Shown: piece after piece, positions 15,326 to 23,855 of the stretch | Layout of the letters: the number at the start of each line of letters is the position of its first letter | Position numbering within the stretch: position 1 is the first letter of the stretch | From: a virus | Length of the DNA: 52,059 nt | Virus record (IMG/VR): IMGVR_UViG_3300036792_000274 | Coordinates: 1-52,059 of that record | Reading direction: 5' to 3' (one strand) | Program-made: the position numbers and the translations under genes | Notes under the pieces: model-generated | What the model saw: the letters and a program-made list of their open reading frames with translations, nothing else | Told to the model about the DNA's origin: nothing | The model's database searches: none

Positions 15326-17145
15326 TGGCGGCGACCGCCTCCAAGTCGAAGCCCACCCACGTCCCGCTGTTGCCGCGGGTCCAGGGCATCGACCACACGC
15401 TCGACGATCTCGTCTTCCGCTCCGGCAAGTTCAAGGACAAGATCGACCGCGACCTCCTCGAAGGGAAAGTCACGCGGTCGATGGGCGGCGCGACGCACCT
15501 GACCCTGGCGATCGACGACCACGACGCGAAGGTGCTCAACTCGGGGCTGCTCGAAGAATCCTTCCGCCTCCAGCTGGACGGGCTCGGGTTCGTCTACGTC
15601 GCCTACGAACACGAAACCGGCGCGCCCCTACAGCTGACCCTCGAAGCCGAAGTCGCCTGGCGCCTGAAGCAGCTCTTCGGCCCCTTCAAGGCGTTCCGCG
15701 ACGAAATGACGCGCGCGGAGGTCGCCAAGAGCCGCGTCATGCAGCTGAAGCCGCCGCGGCCGCGGTTCGTCTCCCCGGAACTGCACAAGCAGCAGCCGGT
15801 GAAATCCGACCGCGAAGCCCGGAAGAAGAAACAGGAATCGGCCGAAGAACGCGGCCACGGCCTCTCGAATCAGGCCAAGCTCACCTGCAAGGGGGAACAG
15901 GCCAACCAGGAGCAGCTTGAACTCGGCGACCTGGCGCTGCGCCTCGCCGAGAGCTACGAAGCGCCGCCGGTCGTGATGATCGCCCTGATCGCGGCCCTGA
16001 TCGCCGAAACCGACATGGGCGTCACGGGCGGCAACGTGCTCGGCGCCACCGACGTCCCCGTGGGCTCGGCGACCGAGGAGATCATCGGCTTCCTGACCGG
16101 GAAGAACTGGACGATCCCCGGCGGCGCGATCGGCGTGGCGAACCACAACCCGGGCATGGGCGCCGCCGAAATCGCGCAGGAAGTCCAGAAAGCGGGCATC
16201 CCGACGTTCGCCAGCTGGGTCGCCGAATCGCGCCAGTGGGTGTCGGAATTCGGCGGCGGGTCGATCTCGAGCAGCCGCCCGGAACGGTTCCCCTTCGCCC
16301 AGAAGAAGAAGGAATCGAATTGGAAGTTCTGCACCGAACTCGCGAAGCCGGTCAACTGGCGCTTCTTCGAGTCGGCGGGCTGGGTCTACTTCATCGCCGA
16401 ACCGGACCTGTTGGCGAGCGTCGTGCGGATGCACGTCACCGACTCGACGCCGGGCGTCCTCAACGTCAAGGTCAAAGGCGACGACGGCAAGAAAAAAGAC
16501 GAAGTCGAAGTCGAAGCGCTCGGCTCGACCTGGAGCGCGCCACCCGGCTCGGCGGTCGCCCTCGAGCGCCACGGGCCCGCGGACGGCATCTACCTCGTCG
16601 ACCGGATCGAAGCGCCGCTGGTCACCCAGCAGTCGATCATCACGATCCACCTGAAACGCCCGGGCAAACCGAAAAAGGAGCCGGCGCCGTCGACGAAGAC
16701 GGTCACCACCAAATTCGCGGGCGGCGGCAGCGACGAAAACGCGAACACCAACGCGCCCGAGGCCGTGCAGCGCATGGTCGAAGAGGTCGACGTCACCAAC
16801 GGCACCTTCCACTACCAATGGGGCGGCGGCCACGAATCCGTCGAAGCCCTCAAGAAGCGGCTCAAGGGCTACGACTGCTCGGGCTACGTCTCGCACATCC
16901 TCTGGGCGGGCGGCCTGCTCGACGAACCGATGTCCAGCGTGCCGTTGGAGTCGTTCGGCCTGCCGGGCGAGGGTGAATACTGCACGATCTACGCGAACGC
17001 CGAACACGCCTTCGGCAAACTGCTCACGCAGAGCGGCTGGCGCTACTTCGAGTCGGGCGGCCAGGCCAACGCGACCGGGTGGGTCGCGAGCGGCCAGGAG
17101 GACCCGCTCGGCGGCTACGTCGCGCGCCACCCGCAGGGGATGTGA
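15325..17145 (+). CDS. Baseplate hub (gpD-like) with NlpC/P60 peptidase
   Basis: The product is 606 residues. The N-terminal 160 residues look like the first barrel of a gpD/gp27-type hub. A region near 200-290 (VVMIALIAALIAETDMGVTG ... GAIGVANHNPG) resembles transglycosylase-like inserts. A second barrel precedes a C-terminal NlpC/P60 domain. There the nucleophile Cys518 lies in YDCSGYVSHIL and His561 in NAEHAF. It would open peptidoglycan during injection. The general role is well supported; the transglycosylase part is uncertain. A linker rich in Lys and Pro separates hub and peptidase. Confidence 0.75.
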   Translation: MAATASKSKPTHVPLLPRVQGIDHTLDDLVFRSGKFKDKIDRDLLEGKVTRSMGGATHLTLAIDDHDAKVLNSGLLEESFRLQLDGLGFVYVAYEHETGAPLQLTLEAEVAWRLKQLFGPFKAFRDEMTRAEVAKSRVMQLKPPRPRFVSPELHKQQPVKSDREARKKKQESAEERGHGLSNQAKLTCKGEQANQEQLELGDLALRLAESYEAPPVVMIALIAALIAETDMGVTGGNVLGATDVPVGSATEEIIGFLTGKNWTIPGGAIGVANHNPGMGAAEIAQEVQKAGIPTFASWVAESRQWVSEFGGGSISSSRPERFPFAQKKKESNWKFCTELAKPVNWRFFESAGWVYFIAEPDLLASVVRMHVTDSTPGVLNVKVKGDDGKKKDEVEVEALGSTWSAPPGSAVALERHGPADGIYLVDRIEAPLVTQQSIITIHLKRPGKPKKEPAPSTKTVTTKFAGGGSDENANTNAPEAVQRMVEEVDVTNGTFHYQWGGGHESVEALKKRLKGYDCSGYVSHILWAGGLLDEPMSSVPLESFGLPGEGEYCTIYANAEHAFGKLLTQSGWRYFESGGQANATGWVASGQEDPLGGYVARHPQGM

Positions 17146-17146
17146 G

Positions 17147-18814
17147 ATGCCCGATCTGACGACCAACCGCACCGACCAGGAACTCGACCCGCCCGCCCAG
17201 CACGGGTTCGTCACCATCCCGCCGGACGCGCTCGGCGAGCCGATGCGGGTGAACGTCCCCGACTTCTCCGGCGATCACTTCTTCGAGATCACCCGCTGGA
17301 GCTCGCGCGGCGCCACGCTGCCCGCCGTCGACGACGAAGTGCTGGTCGTCAAGGATGAGCGGGGCGAGGCGTGGGTGCCGTCATGGTGGCCCGCCGGCGG
17401 CGACACGCCCTCTGAAGCGCCCGTCTCCTCCGTCTTCGGCCGCATCGGCGCCGTGGTCGCCAAAGCGGGCGACTACGTGGTCGCCCAGGTCACCGGGGCC
17501 GCGAGCGCCGCCTCCGTCGAAGCCGAGGAAAAAGCCCGCGCCGCCGCGGTGACGGCCGAGGCGAAACTCCGCGAAGAAGCGGTCACCGCCGAGACGAAAG
17601 CAAGGGAAGCGGCGGTCACGGCCGAGAAAGGGCTGCGCGAAGCCGCCGACCTCCTCCTGGCGACCAAAGTGGAAGTCGCCGGGCTGCTCGCCGCGGCCGA
17701 CGCGATGATCTTCAAAGGCGTCATCGACTGCTCGGCGAACCCGAACTATCCGGCCGCCGACGCCGGCCACACCTACCGCGTCTCGGTGGCGGGCAAGATC
17801 GGCGGCGCCGCCGGCACGAACGTCGAGATCGGCGACCTTCTCATCTGCATCAAAGACGGGAGCGCCGCGGGCACGCAGGCGGCGGTCGGCGCGAACTGGT
17901 CGATCGCCCAGACCAACATCGACGGCGCCGTCACCGGGCCCGCGGCGGCGACCACGGGCGACTTCGCCACCTTCAACGGCGCGACCGGGAAGGTGATTCA
18001 GGACTCGGGCGTCTCGCTCGACACCGACAACACCCTCGCCGCCGGTTCCAACGCCCGGGTCGCGAGCCAGAAAGCCACCAAGGAATTCGTCGAAACGAAG
18101 ACCGGGTTGCTGATCCCGAAGGCGCTGGTCACCACCAAGGGCGACCTGATCGTCGCCACCGCGGCGTCGACGCCCGCGCGCCTGGCGGTCGGGGAAAACG
18201 GCCTCGTCCTCACCGCCGACTCGACGCAGGCCGCCGGGGTCCACTGGGCGGCCGCGCCGAGCTCGCCGCTGCCGACCGGCGTGAAGGACTGGGGCCTCGT
18301 CGAAACGCTGCCGGCGTCGCCGACCAAAGGTGACCGCTGCTTCTTCTTCGCCAACAAAACCGCGGGCATCGTGTGGAACCTGATCTATGACGGCGAAGGC
18401 ACCTACCCGTGGAAGAAGGTCGGCGGGCCGCCCCTGCGCAGCCAGTACCTCACGACCGAATCGCTTTCGACCGAATCCGAAACGCCGCAGACCACCAACG
18501 CGCCGTCGATCACGCTGCCGGCGATCAAAATGGAAGCCAACGTCGAATACGGCGCGAACGTCGCGTGGGCGCTGACCGCCGGCGCCGTCGCGCGCATGAC
18601 GCTCTGGGTCGCGGGCGTCGCCGTGACCACCAACGACAAATTTGCCGAGGTCGGAATCGCGACGGGCGGCACGATCGGGCCGATCAGCGGCGGCGGCCCG
18701 CACACCTTCACCGCCTCCCAGACGGTCCAGGCGCGCTATGCGCGAATCCTCGCATCCGGCAAAGTCGAATTCTTCGGACCCTTCGTGTCGGTCGACCCGA
18801 TCCGTGTAGGCTGA
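17147..18814 (+). CDS. Baseplate spike / tail fibre-like protein
   Basis: The product is 555 residues. Residues 1-85 are a small N-terminal attachment domain. It is followed by SSVFGRIGAVVAKAGDYVVA, a motif common at the start of phage fibre shafts. A long charged Ala-rich helix (about 125-180) suggests a trimeric coiled coil. The rest is beta-rich with repeated Thr/Gly/Ala segments, ending in a domain with VEYGANVAWALTAGAVARMT. It probably contacts the host surface. It sits between the hub and the wedge genes. Confidence 0.65.
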   Translation: MPDLTTNRTDQELDPPAQHGFVTIPPDALGEPMRVNVPDFSGDHFFEITRWSSRGATLPAVDDEVLVVKDERGEAWVPSWWPAGGDTPSEAPVSSVFGRIGAVVAKAGDYVVAQVTGAASAASVEAEEKARAAAVTAEAKLREEAVTAETKAREAAVTAEKGLREAADLLLATKVEVAGLLAAADAMIFKGVIDCSANPNYPAADAGHTYRVSVAGKIGGAAGTNVEIGDLLICIKDGSAAGTQAAVGANWSIAQTNIDGAVTGPAAATTGDFATFNGATGKVIQDSGVSLDTDNTLAAGSNARVASQKATKEFVETKTGLLIPKALVTTKGDLIVATAASTPARLAVGENGLVLTADSTQAAGVHWAAAPSSPLPTGVKDWGLVETLPASPTKGDRCFFFANKTAGIVWNLIYDGEGTYPWKKVGGPPLRSQYLTTESLSTESETPQTTNAPSITLPAIKMEANVEYGANVAWALTAGAVARMTLWVAGVAVTTNDKFAEVGIATGGTIGPISGGGPHTFTASQTVQARYARILASGKVEFFGPFVSVDPIRVG

Positions 18815-18819
18815 GGACG
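18807..18819 (+). promoter_or_regulatory. Leaderless -10 box
   Basis: TAGGCT (18807-18812), 6 nt, then GTG 18819. The box overlaps the end of the fibre gene. Confidence 0.45.
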
Positions 18820-19142
18820 TGGCCGATCTCTCCGAAAGCGCCTACACCGAAGAACCCGTCGCCGAAGCCTGCGAACTCACCGAGCTCCAGCTTGCGGCGC
18901 TGATCCTGCCCCGCGACCAGGAGCTCGACGAGGGCGACCAGGCGCTCTACGACGCCGCGGTGGAAAAGGTCGACGGGATGCTGAACCTTGCCGTCGCCAC
19001 CCGCGAAGGGAAGAAATGCGGCGCGCAGGGCTGCACCGAAGAAGCGGTGCTGCTCATCAAGACGGCCGATGGCACCACCCAGTCGTGCCGCATACATCTC
19101 GGCCAGCTGGTCGAGGGCGCCTGCGAAGTCACACCGCTCTGA
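18819..19142 (+). CDS. Hypothetical protein with CCCH cysteines
   Basis: The product is 107 residues, leaderless-type GTG start. The N-terminal half is acidic and helical. The C-terminal half has Cys-x4-Cys (CGAQGC) and Cys-x2-His (CRIH) about 17 residues apart, a possible zinc site. It lies between fibre and wedge genes, so a virion or assembly role is possible. No family recognised. Confidence 0.65.
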   Translation: MADLSESAYTEEPVAEACELTELQLAALILPRDQELDEGDQALYDAAVEKVDGMLNLAVATREGKKCGAQGCTEEAVLLIKTADGTTQSCRIHLGQLVEGACEVTPL

Positions 19143-19159
19143 GGGTCCAAGGGGACGGC

Positions 19160-19172
19160 TAGGCTGGGCGGG
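19160..19172 (+). promoter_or_regulatory. Leaderless -10 box
   Basis: TAGGCT (19160-19165), 6 nt, then GTG 19172. The hexamer and spacing are identical to the site at 18807. Confidence 0.5.
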
Positions 19173-19489
19173 TGGAAGCGCCCGTCATCCCCAAGCTGAA
19201 GGTGCCCTTGCAGATGGGCGTCAACGGCCTCGCCACGGTCGAGCAGGATTCCGTCGACGACGTGGCCCAGTGCGTCTACATGCTGCTCGCCACGCCGCGC
19301 GGCGAGCGCCTGGAGGAGACGGACTACGGGGTCGAAGAAATCGCCTGGGACGGCTTCCCGGTCGATCTCGACGAATGGCTCACGCAGATCACGATCTGGG
19401 AGCCGCGGGCGACGATCGAAACGCAGGACCAGCTTGAAGGGCTGCTCGAGCGGCTGACGATCGACGTGGGGCTGAAACAGCAGTCATGA
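19172..19489 (+). CDS. Baseplate wedge protein (T4 gp25 / P2 gpW-like)
   Basis: The product is 105 residues. It shows the gp25 pattern: an N-terminal strand pair, DVAQCVYMLLATPRGERLEE, then DYG, then a C-terminal ITIWEPRATIE helix-strand. The core EPR motif is present. gp25 connects baseplate wedge to sheath. The next gene, baseplate J, overlaps by four bases, the usual W-J order. Confidence 0.8.
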   Translation: MEAPVIPKLKVPLQMGVNGLATVEQDSVDDVAQCVYMLLATPRGERLEETDYGVEEIAWDGFPVDLDEWLTQITIWEPRATIETQDQLEGLLERLTIDVGLKQQS

Positions 19490-20676
19490 CCAGCTTCATC
19501 GAGCTCCCCCTCATCCTCCAGAACGCCCAGCTGAAGGCCGAATGCTACGCGAAGATGGAAGAACAGTTCCCGGGCTGGCGACCCGATCCGGGCAACCCGG
19601 AGAAATGGTTCATCGACGCGATGATCGACCGGCTGACGGTGCCGCTCTCCCAGCTGGCCGCCGATGTCGCCGCCGAACTCTTCAACCAGTACGGCCAGCA
19701 GATCGTCAAGGTGATGCCGATCGAAGCGACCCCGGCGAAGGTCGCGTCGACCTGGCGGGTCAAGGACAAAGCGGGCTACGAAATCCCGGCCGGGACGCAG
19801 GTGTTGGTCCCGACCAGCGGCAACACCGCCGAAGGGTTCCGCGTCGTCAACACGGTCGTCGTGCCGAAAGAATCGGAAGCGACCGAAGCCGGCCAGGTGC
19901 TCCTAGAAGCCCTCGAACCGGGCTCGGCCGCAAACCATCTCTCCGGCGAAGCGCGCCTGGAATCGACGCTCGAACTCCTCGCCCCCGAAGAAGGAATCAC
20001 GCTGGTCGGGGAAACCGAGGGCGGCGAAGACGCCGAGGAACCGGAAGCGTTCCTCTCCCGCCTGGCCGAAACGATGGAAACGCTGGCGCCGCGGCCGATC
20101 ATCCCCCGCGACGCGGCGATCCTCGCCCGCAACATCCCCGGCGTCCACCGCTCCGTGGCGCTGGACATGTTCAACCCCGAAATCGACAATCCCAACGAAC
20201 CGGCGACGTGGCTGAGCGAACGCACCCTGTCGGTCGTCGTCTGCGACGTGGCGGGGGAACCCTGCACGGAAGCGGTCAAACTCGCGGTCGAAGAAGACCT
20301 CCAGAGCAAGCGCGAGGTCAACTTCATCTTCTTCGTGCTCGACCCGACGTACACCGTGATCAAGGTGAAGTGGTCGGTGGTCCCGCTCCCCGGCTACGAC
20401 AAAGCCGCGGTCAACGAAACGCTCAGTGCCGCGTTCCTCGCCGCCCTCTCCCCGGCGAACTTCGGTTCCGACCCGACCACCGACGAACGTTCCTGGCTGC
20501 GCCGCGAAAAACTCTTCTACCAAGACCTGATCACGGTCGGGAACAACCAGCAGGGCGTCGACCACTTCACCGAACTGAAAATCGGCAAAGAAGGCGGCGC
20601 CTACGGGGAAGCGGACATCGCCCTGACGGGTCCCGCCGCCCTGACGCGCGCCGGCAAACTCGAACCGGCGGCCTAG
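19486..20676 (+). CDS. Baseplate wedge protein J (T4 gp6-like)
   Basis: The product is 396 residues from ATG 19486 (ATGA overlap). It follows the baseplate_J domain layout. An N-terminal helical part precedes the beta domain AGYEIPAGTQVLVPTSGNTA with the Gly/Ala GSAANHLSGEARL segment. Then come the RDAAILARNIPGVHRSVALD and TVIKVKWSVVPLPGYD modules of the family. It forms wedge dimers around the hub. Confidence 0.85.
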   Translation: MTSFIELPLILQNAQLKAECYAKMEEQFPGWRPDPGNPEKWFIDAMIDRLTVPLSQLAADVAAELFNQYGQQIVKVMPIEATPAKVASTWRVKDKAGYEIPAGTQVLVPTSGNTAEGFRVVNTVVVPKESEATEAGQVLLEALEPGSAANHLSGEARLESTLELLAPEEGITLVGETEGGEDAEEPEAFLSRLAETMETLAPRPIIPRDAAILARNIPGVHRSVALDMFNPEIDNPNEPATWLSERTLSVVVCDVAGEPCTEAVKLAVEEDLQSKREVNFIFFVLDPTYTVIKVKWSVVPLPGYDKAAVNETLSAAFLAALSPANFGSDPTTDERSWLRREKLFYQDLITVGNNQQGVDHFTELKIGKEGGAYGEADIALTGPAALTRAGKLEPAA

Positions 20677-20678
20677 CC

Positions 20679-21302
20679 GTGCCCGCGCCCGAAGCCTCGC
20701 CGGCGGCGCTCGAGCTCTACGAAGCGCTCGACCCGGCGCTGACGAGGCCCGACCCCGACTTCGACTACGCCTGCCTCAAAACCTGCATCGCCCTCACCAC
20801 GGGCAACATCGACCTGATCCACGAAATCGTCTCGGACACGCCGCAGGCGCCGGGCTGGCAGATCCTTCTCGACCCCCAGCGCTGCCCGGCCGTCTGCCTC
20901 CCGTTCCTGGGGCAGTTCGTCGGCGCGCACCTGAAGCCCGACATGACCGAGGAACAGATGAGGACCGCGATCAGCGACCCCGAGGTCTTCGGTCGCGGCT
21001 CGCCGGAGGCGATCGTCTCGGTCGCCAAGCGCAGGCTCGAAGGCACCAAGACGGTCACGTTGATCGAGCGCTACACGGGCCTCGCCTACCGGATGAAAAT
21101 CGTCACCCTGGAATCGGAGACGCCGGACCCCGCCGCCACGCTCGCCGACATCCTCGAAGAGCAGAAGCCGATGGGTATCCGCCTCTTCTTCAACGCCGCG
21201 CCCGACTGGACCTGGGAAGAGCTCATGGAAGAGAAAGCGACGTGGGATGACGTCGTGGCCGACTTCCCCACCTGGGATTCCGTCGTCACTCGCGAACTCT
21301 AA
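20679..21302 (+). CDS. Phage tail protein I-like
   Basis: The product is 207 residues from GTG 20679, two bases after J. The order J then I is conserved in P2/Mu-like baseplates. Segments LLDPQRCPAVCLPFLGQFVG, RTAISDPEVFGRGSPEAIV and the VTLIERYTG strand match the tail_P2_I pattern. It is the last gene of the rightward tail operon. Confidence 0.75.
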   Translation: MPAPEASPAALELYEALDPALTRPDPDFDYACLKTCIALTTGNIDLIHEIVSDTPQAPGWQILLDPQRCPAVCLPFLGQFVGAHLKPDMTEEQMRTAISDPEVFGRGSPEAIVSVAKRRLEGTKTVTLIERYTGLAYRMKIVTLESETPDPAATLADILEEQKPMGIRLFFNAAPDWTWEELMEEKATWDDVVADFPTWDSVVTREL

Positions 21303-21353
21303 GCCCGTCTGAGCACCGCGAGGGCGCCCGGGGGCAGAACCACCCGGAGCACG

Positions 21354-21393
21354 AAAAAGCCCCCGACGCGCGATCCTGCGGCGCGTCGGGGGC
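21354..21393. terminator. Bidirectional terminator
   Basis: Perfect 13-bp arms GCCCCCGACGCGC (21359-21371) and GCGCGTCGGGGGC (21381-21393) enclose a 9-nt loop. AAAAA at 21354-21358 gives a T-run on the minus strand. It lies between the converging tail operon and the leftward genes and best fits leftward termination, while also able to stop rightward transcripts. Confidence 0.85.
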
Positions 21394-21408
21394 CTGTACG
21401 GCGCGGTG

Positions 21409-21876
21409 CTAGGACTTGTCGCCCTGGCCCTCGCCGGAACCGCCCTCGCCGGAGTCGCCGGTCGACGTACCGGCACCGGCACCCGTGCCGTCGCCCGCGC
21501 CCGCGCCCTCCGTGAGATCGCCCGCGGCGGGCTCGCCGTCGCCGCTCGCGGCCGCCTCGCCGGCGCCGGGGGCGTCGTCGGTCCCGGTCACGCCGCTACC
21601 GGCGGCCGGCTCACCCGCGGGCGTGCTGCCCTCCGGGGTCCCGGTCCCGGCCGGGGTACCGCCCGCCGGGGGCGCCGGGTCGGCCGGTTCCGCGGCCGTC
21701 TCGACGGCGGCTTCGATCGCGATCTCCGGGGTCGGCTGCGCGAGCCCCAGGTCGATCGTCCCGATCTGACCGGCCTCGAGCGCCGCCGACCGGATCGTCT
21801 CGCCCGACTGCTCGTTGACGACCGCGATGTCCGTCGCCGACGTCTCCTCGTTGTACTGCACGGTGATCTTCACCAA
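21409..21876 (-). CDS. Hypothetical protein with low-complexity tail
   Basis: The product is 155 residues from GTG (21876, AAGGGAG upstream). The N-terminal 50 residues form a compact domain (VKITVQYNEETSATDIAVVN). The remaining two thirds are Gly/Ala/Pro/Thr/Glu low complexity. It is one of two leftward genes inside a rightward genome, ending at the bidirectional terminator. No family recognised. Confidence 0.7.
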   Translation of the reverse strand: MVKITVQYNEETSATDIAVVNEQSGETIRSAALEAGQIGTIDLGLAQPTPEIAIEAAVETAAEPADPAPPAGGTPAGTGTPEGSTPAGEPAAGSGVTGTDDAPGAGEAAASGDGEPAAGDLTEGAGAGDGTGAGAGTSTGDSGEGGSGEGQGDKS

Positions 21877-21926
21877 CTGCTCCCTTCACTGGGGGGTTGA
21901 ACTTTCGCGCCGAGCCTAGCGGCGCG

Positions 21927-22379
21927 TCAGGCGGCGAGGGGGCGAGTCGGAATCGCCACCATCGCGCGGGCGGCCCGGTCGCCAGCTTCGAGCCGGTCGG
22001 TCGCCCGGGCGAGCCGCTGGGCCCGCTCCATCGGCGTCGGGTCGCGGCCCTCGAACAGCGCGCGGAAGATCGGCTTGTCCTCTTCGAGCAGCTGCCGATC
22101 TTCGCGGAGGCTGGCGGCTTGGAACGGGTCGATCTCGCCGCCCGCCTGGCTGGGCTGCAACCGGCTCATCGCGGCGTTCCATGCGTCGTCGAACGTCCAG
22201 CCGCGGTCGCGGGCCCCCTGGAGGGTCAGCCGGGTCAGGTGGGCGGCGTTGTCGACGGGGAGTGCCAGGGGCCCGGCGCCGGCGGAAGTCAGGTCCGCCA
22301 TCAGGCTTTCCCACGGCACCTCGTCGTCGAACAGGTCCACGAATCGGAAAGATAGCCGCAAAGGGGGCGGATTTGCCAC
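21927..22379 (-). CDS. Hypothetical protein
   Basis: The product is 150 residues from GTG at 22379. It is mostly helical, with ARDRGWTFDDAWNAAMSRLQ and PMERAQRLARATDRLEAGDR. It is transcribed leftward, divergent from the lysis genes, whose promoter region it abuts. Function unknown; placement between tail and lysis genes suggests an accessory gene. Confidence 0.7.
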   Translation of the reverse strand: MANPPPLRLSFRFVDLFDDEVPWESLMADLTSAGAGPLALPVDNAAHLTRLTLQGARDRGWTFDDAWNAAMSRLQPSQAGGEIDPFQAASLREDRQLLEEDKPIFRALFEGRDPTPMERAQRLARATDRLEAGDRAARAMVAIPTRPLAA

Positions 22380-22380
22380 T

Positions 22381-22394
22381 TATGCTCGACATCA
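22381..22394 (+). promoter_or_regulatory. Leaderless -10 box for lysis genes
   Basis: TATGCT (22381-22386) plus 7 nt leads to ATG 22394, which opens a seven-codon leader. Confidence 0.45.
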
Positions 22395-22417
22395 TGCAGG
22401 GCACTCGGGAGCCGTGA
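22394..22417 (+). other. Leader minicistron M-Q-G-T-R-E-P
   Basis: ATG 22394 to TGA 22415-22417 overlaps the GTG start of the next gene as GTGA. It has the same architecture as the leader before the sheath and the one at 38863. Confidence 0.4.
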
Positions 22418-22641
22418 GAATGGTCCTTGTGAACGACAAGGGCAGGGCAGAGGAAGCGTGGACGTGGCTTTGCCGCGCCCTGGCGGTGGTCGGCTTCGGT
22501 TTCCTGCTCGCGACGACCGGATTCCAAGCGCCGATGGGGGCTTACCTACTATTGCTAGGTTTGTTCTTCGGACCCGAGGTTATCCGGGGGCAGCTGAATA
22601 TCAACAGCCGGTCGAGGAATGACGAGGATGAGCCCAAATAG
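22414..22641 (+). CDS. Small two-TM membrane protein, possible holin component
   Basis: The product is 75 residues from GTG 22414; ATG 22420 is an alternative. Two hydrophobic segments, about residues 20-38 and 44-60 (AYLLLLGLFFGPEVI), are followed by a polar, acidic tail. Two short TM segments in a lysis cluster suggest a holin or holin-like protein; this is inference. GGGAG lies close to the start. Confidence 0.6.
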   Translation: MRMVLVNDKGRAEEAWTWLCRALAVVGFGFLLATTGFQAPMGAYLLLLGLFFGPEVIRGQLNINSRSRNDEDEPK

Positions 22642-22741
22642 GCGCCACGCCCACCCGCTCGCCGGGAATCGGCTAGTCACTCTCTACGTCACGTTCGTCG
22701 TGCTCTTGGCGATACTGGCGACGCTTCTACAGCACGGATGA
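22628..22741 (+). CDS. Very small membrane protein
   Basis: ATG 22628 to TGA 22741 encodes 37 residues: a basic N-terminus and one TM segment (LVTLYVTFVVLLAILATLL). It overlaps the previous gene by 14 nt and the next by four (ATGA). GAGG lies just upstream. It could be a small lysis accessory protein; function is not established. Confidence 0.5.
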   Translation: MSPNRRHAHPLAGNRLVTLYVTFVVLLAILATLLQHG

Positions 22742-23124
22742 TGGCGCGCAAGCGCAAGGTCGAGCGGTTCTGGGCGCGCTACGCGGGCTCGGTCGCCTTC
22801 ATCGCGATCATCATCGTCGGCTGCATCGGGTTCGCCCGCATCGAAAACGCGCGCTATGAAAGCTGCGTCGGCGGCAACCTCCTCCGCGAAGGGCTGCGCC
22901 AGGCCGAAGAGCAGAACATCGCCACCACCGAAGCGCTGACGCCCGACCTTCTGCCGGGGCTCACGGTCGAAGAGTTCAACCTCCTCAAGCGCGAAAGCGT
23001 CGAACGCGCCGAAGAACACATCGCCAAAAACTTCGCCGACCGGCCCTGCGGGACCAAGATCAGCCTGCCGCTCACCGGGGGCGCCGTCGTCATCGGCGGC
23101 AATTCGCTCGCGTTCGGCCCGTAG
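22738..23124 (+). CDS. Membrane-anchored hypothetical protein of the lysis region
   Basis: The product is 128 residues from ATG 22738 or 22741. The N-terminus is basic (ARKRKVERF), followed by one TM segment (SVAFIAIIIVGCIGFARI). About 95 residues follow, with helices and two cysteines. The topology is that of a type II anchored extracytoplasmic protein. Its place beside the lysins suggests a lysis or envelope role; no family recognised. Confidence 0.65.
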   Translation: MMARKRKVERFWARYAGSVAFIAIIIVGCIGFARIENARYESCVGGNLLREGLRQAEEQNIATTEALTPDLLPGLTVEEFNLLKRESVERAEEHIAKNFADRPCGTKISLPLTGGAVVIGGNSLAFGP

Positions 23125-23141
23125 GGGTCGCCTGCCGCCGC

Positions 23142-23154
23142 TACCCTGCGGTCG
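23142..23154 (+). promoter_or_regulatory. Leaderless -10 box
   Basis: TACCCT (23142-23147), 6 nt, then GTG 23154. Confidence 0.5.
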
Positions 23155-23855
23155 TGGCCAAAAACGGCAGCGTCTCCGCCCCTCATCACCACCGCCGCCA
23201 GCTGAGCGAGGCGGCCGCCAAACGGCGACTGCGCGAGGCCCAGCACCGCGAGGAGTCGGCGCCGACGCGCCGCATCCGCAACGAGTGGAAGGGCATCGTT
23301 CGCAAGCGCGAGCATCAGCTGACCGAAGTGGTCCGGCGCCACCGCCGCGAAGAGCACCCCCACGTCGTCACCCACAAGCACCGTCCCGGCGGGCTGCACT
23401 TCACGGTCGAGGGCGGGACGCCGACCGAGCGCCTGCTCTACGCCTGCCGCTACGCGCACAAGACGGCGCGCCTGCACTACCTGGAGGGCGGCGACTACAC
23501 CCACGGCTTCGCCCTCACCAACGTCCCGAGCGACATCGACCGCTCGGACTGTTCTTGGTGGTACTGCGAACTCTTCGCCGCCTGCGGCCTCCGCGATCCG
23601 CTCGAGGGCGACACGACCCGCTTCACCGGGTCGATCCTCGAAAAGGGGCGCCCGGTCAGCCGCCGCTACGCCGAAACCCACGTCGGGGTCGCCGTCGTCT
23701 TCGGCAGCGGGGTCGGCTTCCACGTCGGGATGAGCACCGGCACCGGCCCGAACATCTGGCAGCACGGCACGCCGACCTTCCGCAAGGGCACCTTCGACGA
23801 GTTCGGCCCGGGCGTCGAAGTCCGCTACCGCGCCTTCGACATGGTGGCGAAGTGA
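23154..23855 (+). CDS. NlpC/P60- or CHAP-like cell wall peptidase
   Basis: The product is 233 residues. Residues 10-75 are very basic and His-rich helices. The second half resembles a papain-fold amidase/peptidase: Asp132-Cys133-Ser in SDCSWWYCELFAACGL and His190 in VGFHVGMSTG after a beta strand. NlpC/P60 and CHAP enzymes use this Cys-His arrangement to cut peptide stems. Adjacent to the lysozyme gene by GTGA overlap, it is probably a second endolysin. The basic N-terminus may bind the wall. Confidence 0.6.
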   Translation: MAKNGSVSAPHHHRRQLSEAAAKRRLREAQHREESAPTRRIRNEWKGIVRKREHQLTEVVRRHRREEHPHVVTHKHRPGGLHFTVEGGTPTERLLYACRYAHKTARLHYLEGGDYTHGFALTNVPSDIDRSDCSWWYCELFAACGLRDPLEGDTTRFTGSILEKGRPVSRRYAETHVGVAVVFGSGVGFHVGMSTGTGPNIWQHGTPTFRKGTFDEFGPGVEVRYRAFDMVAK

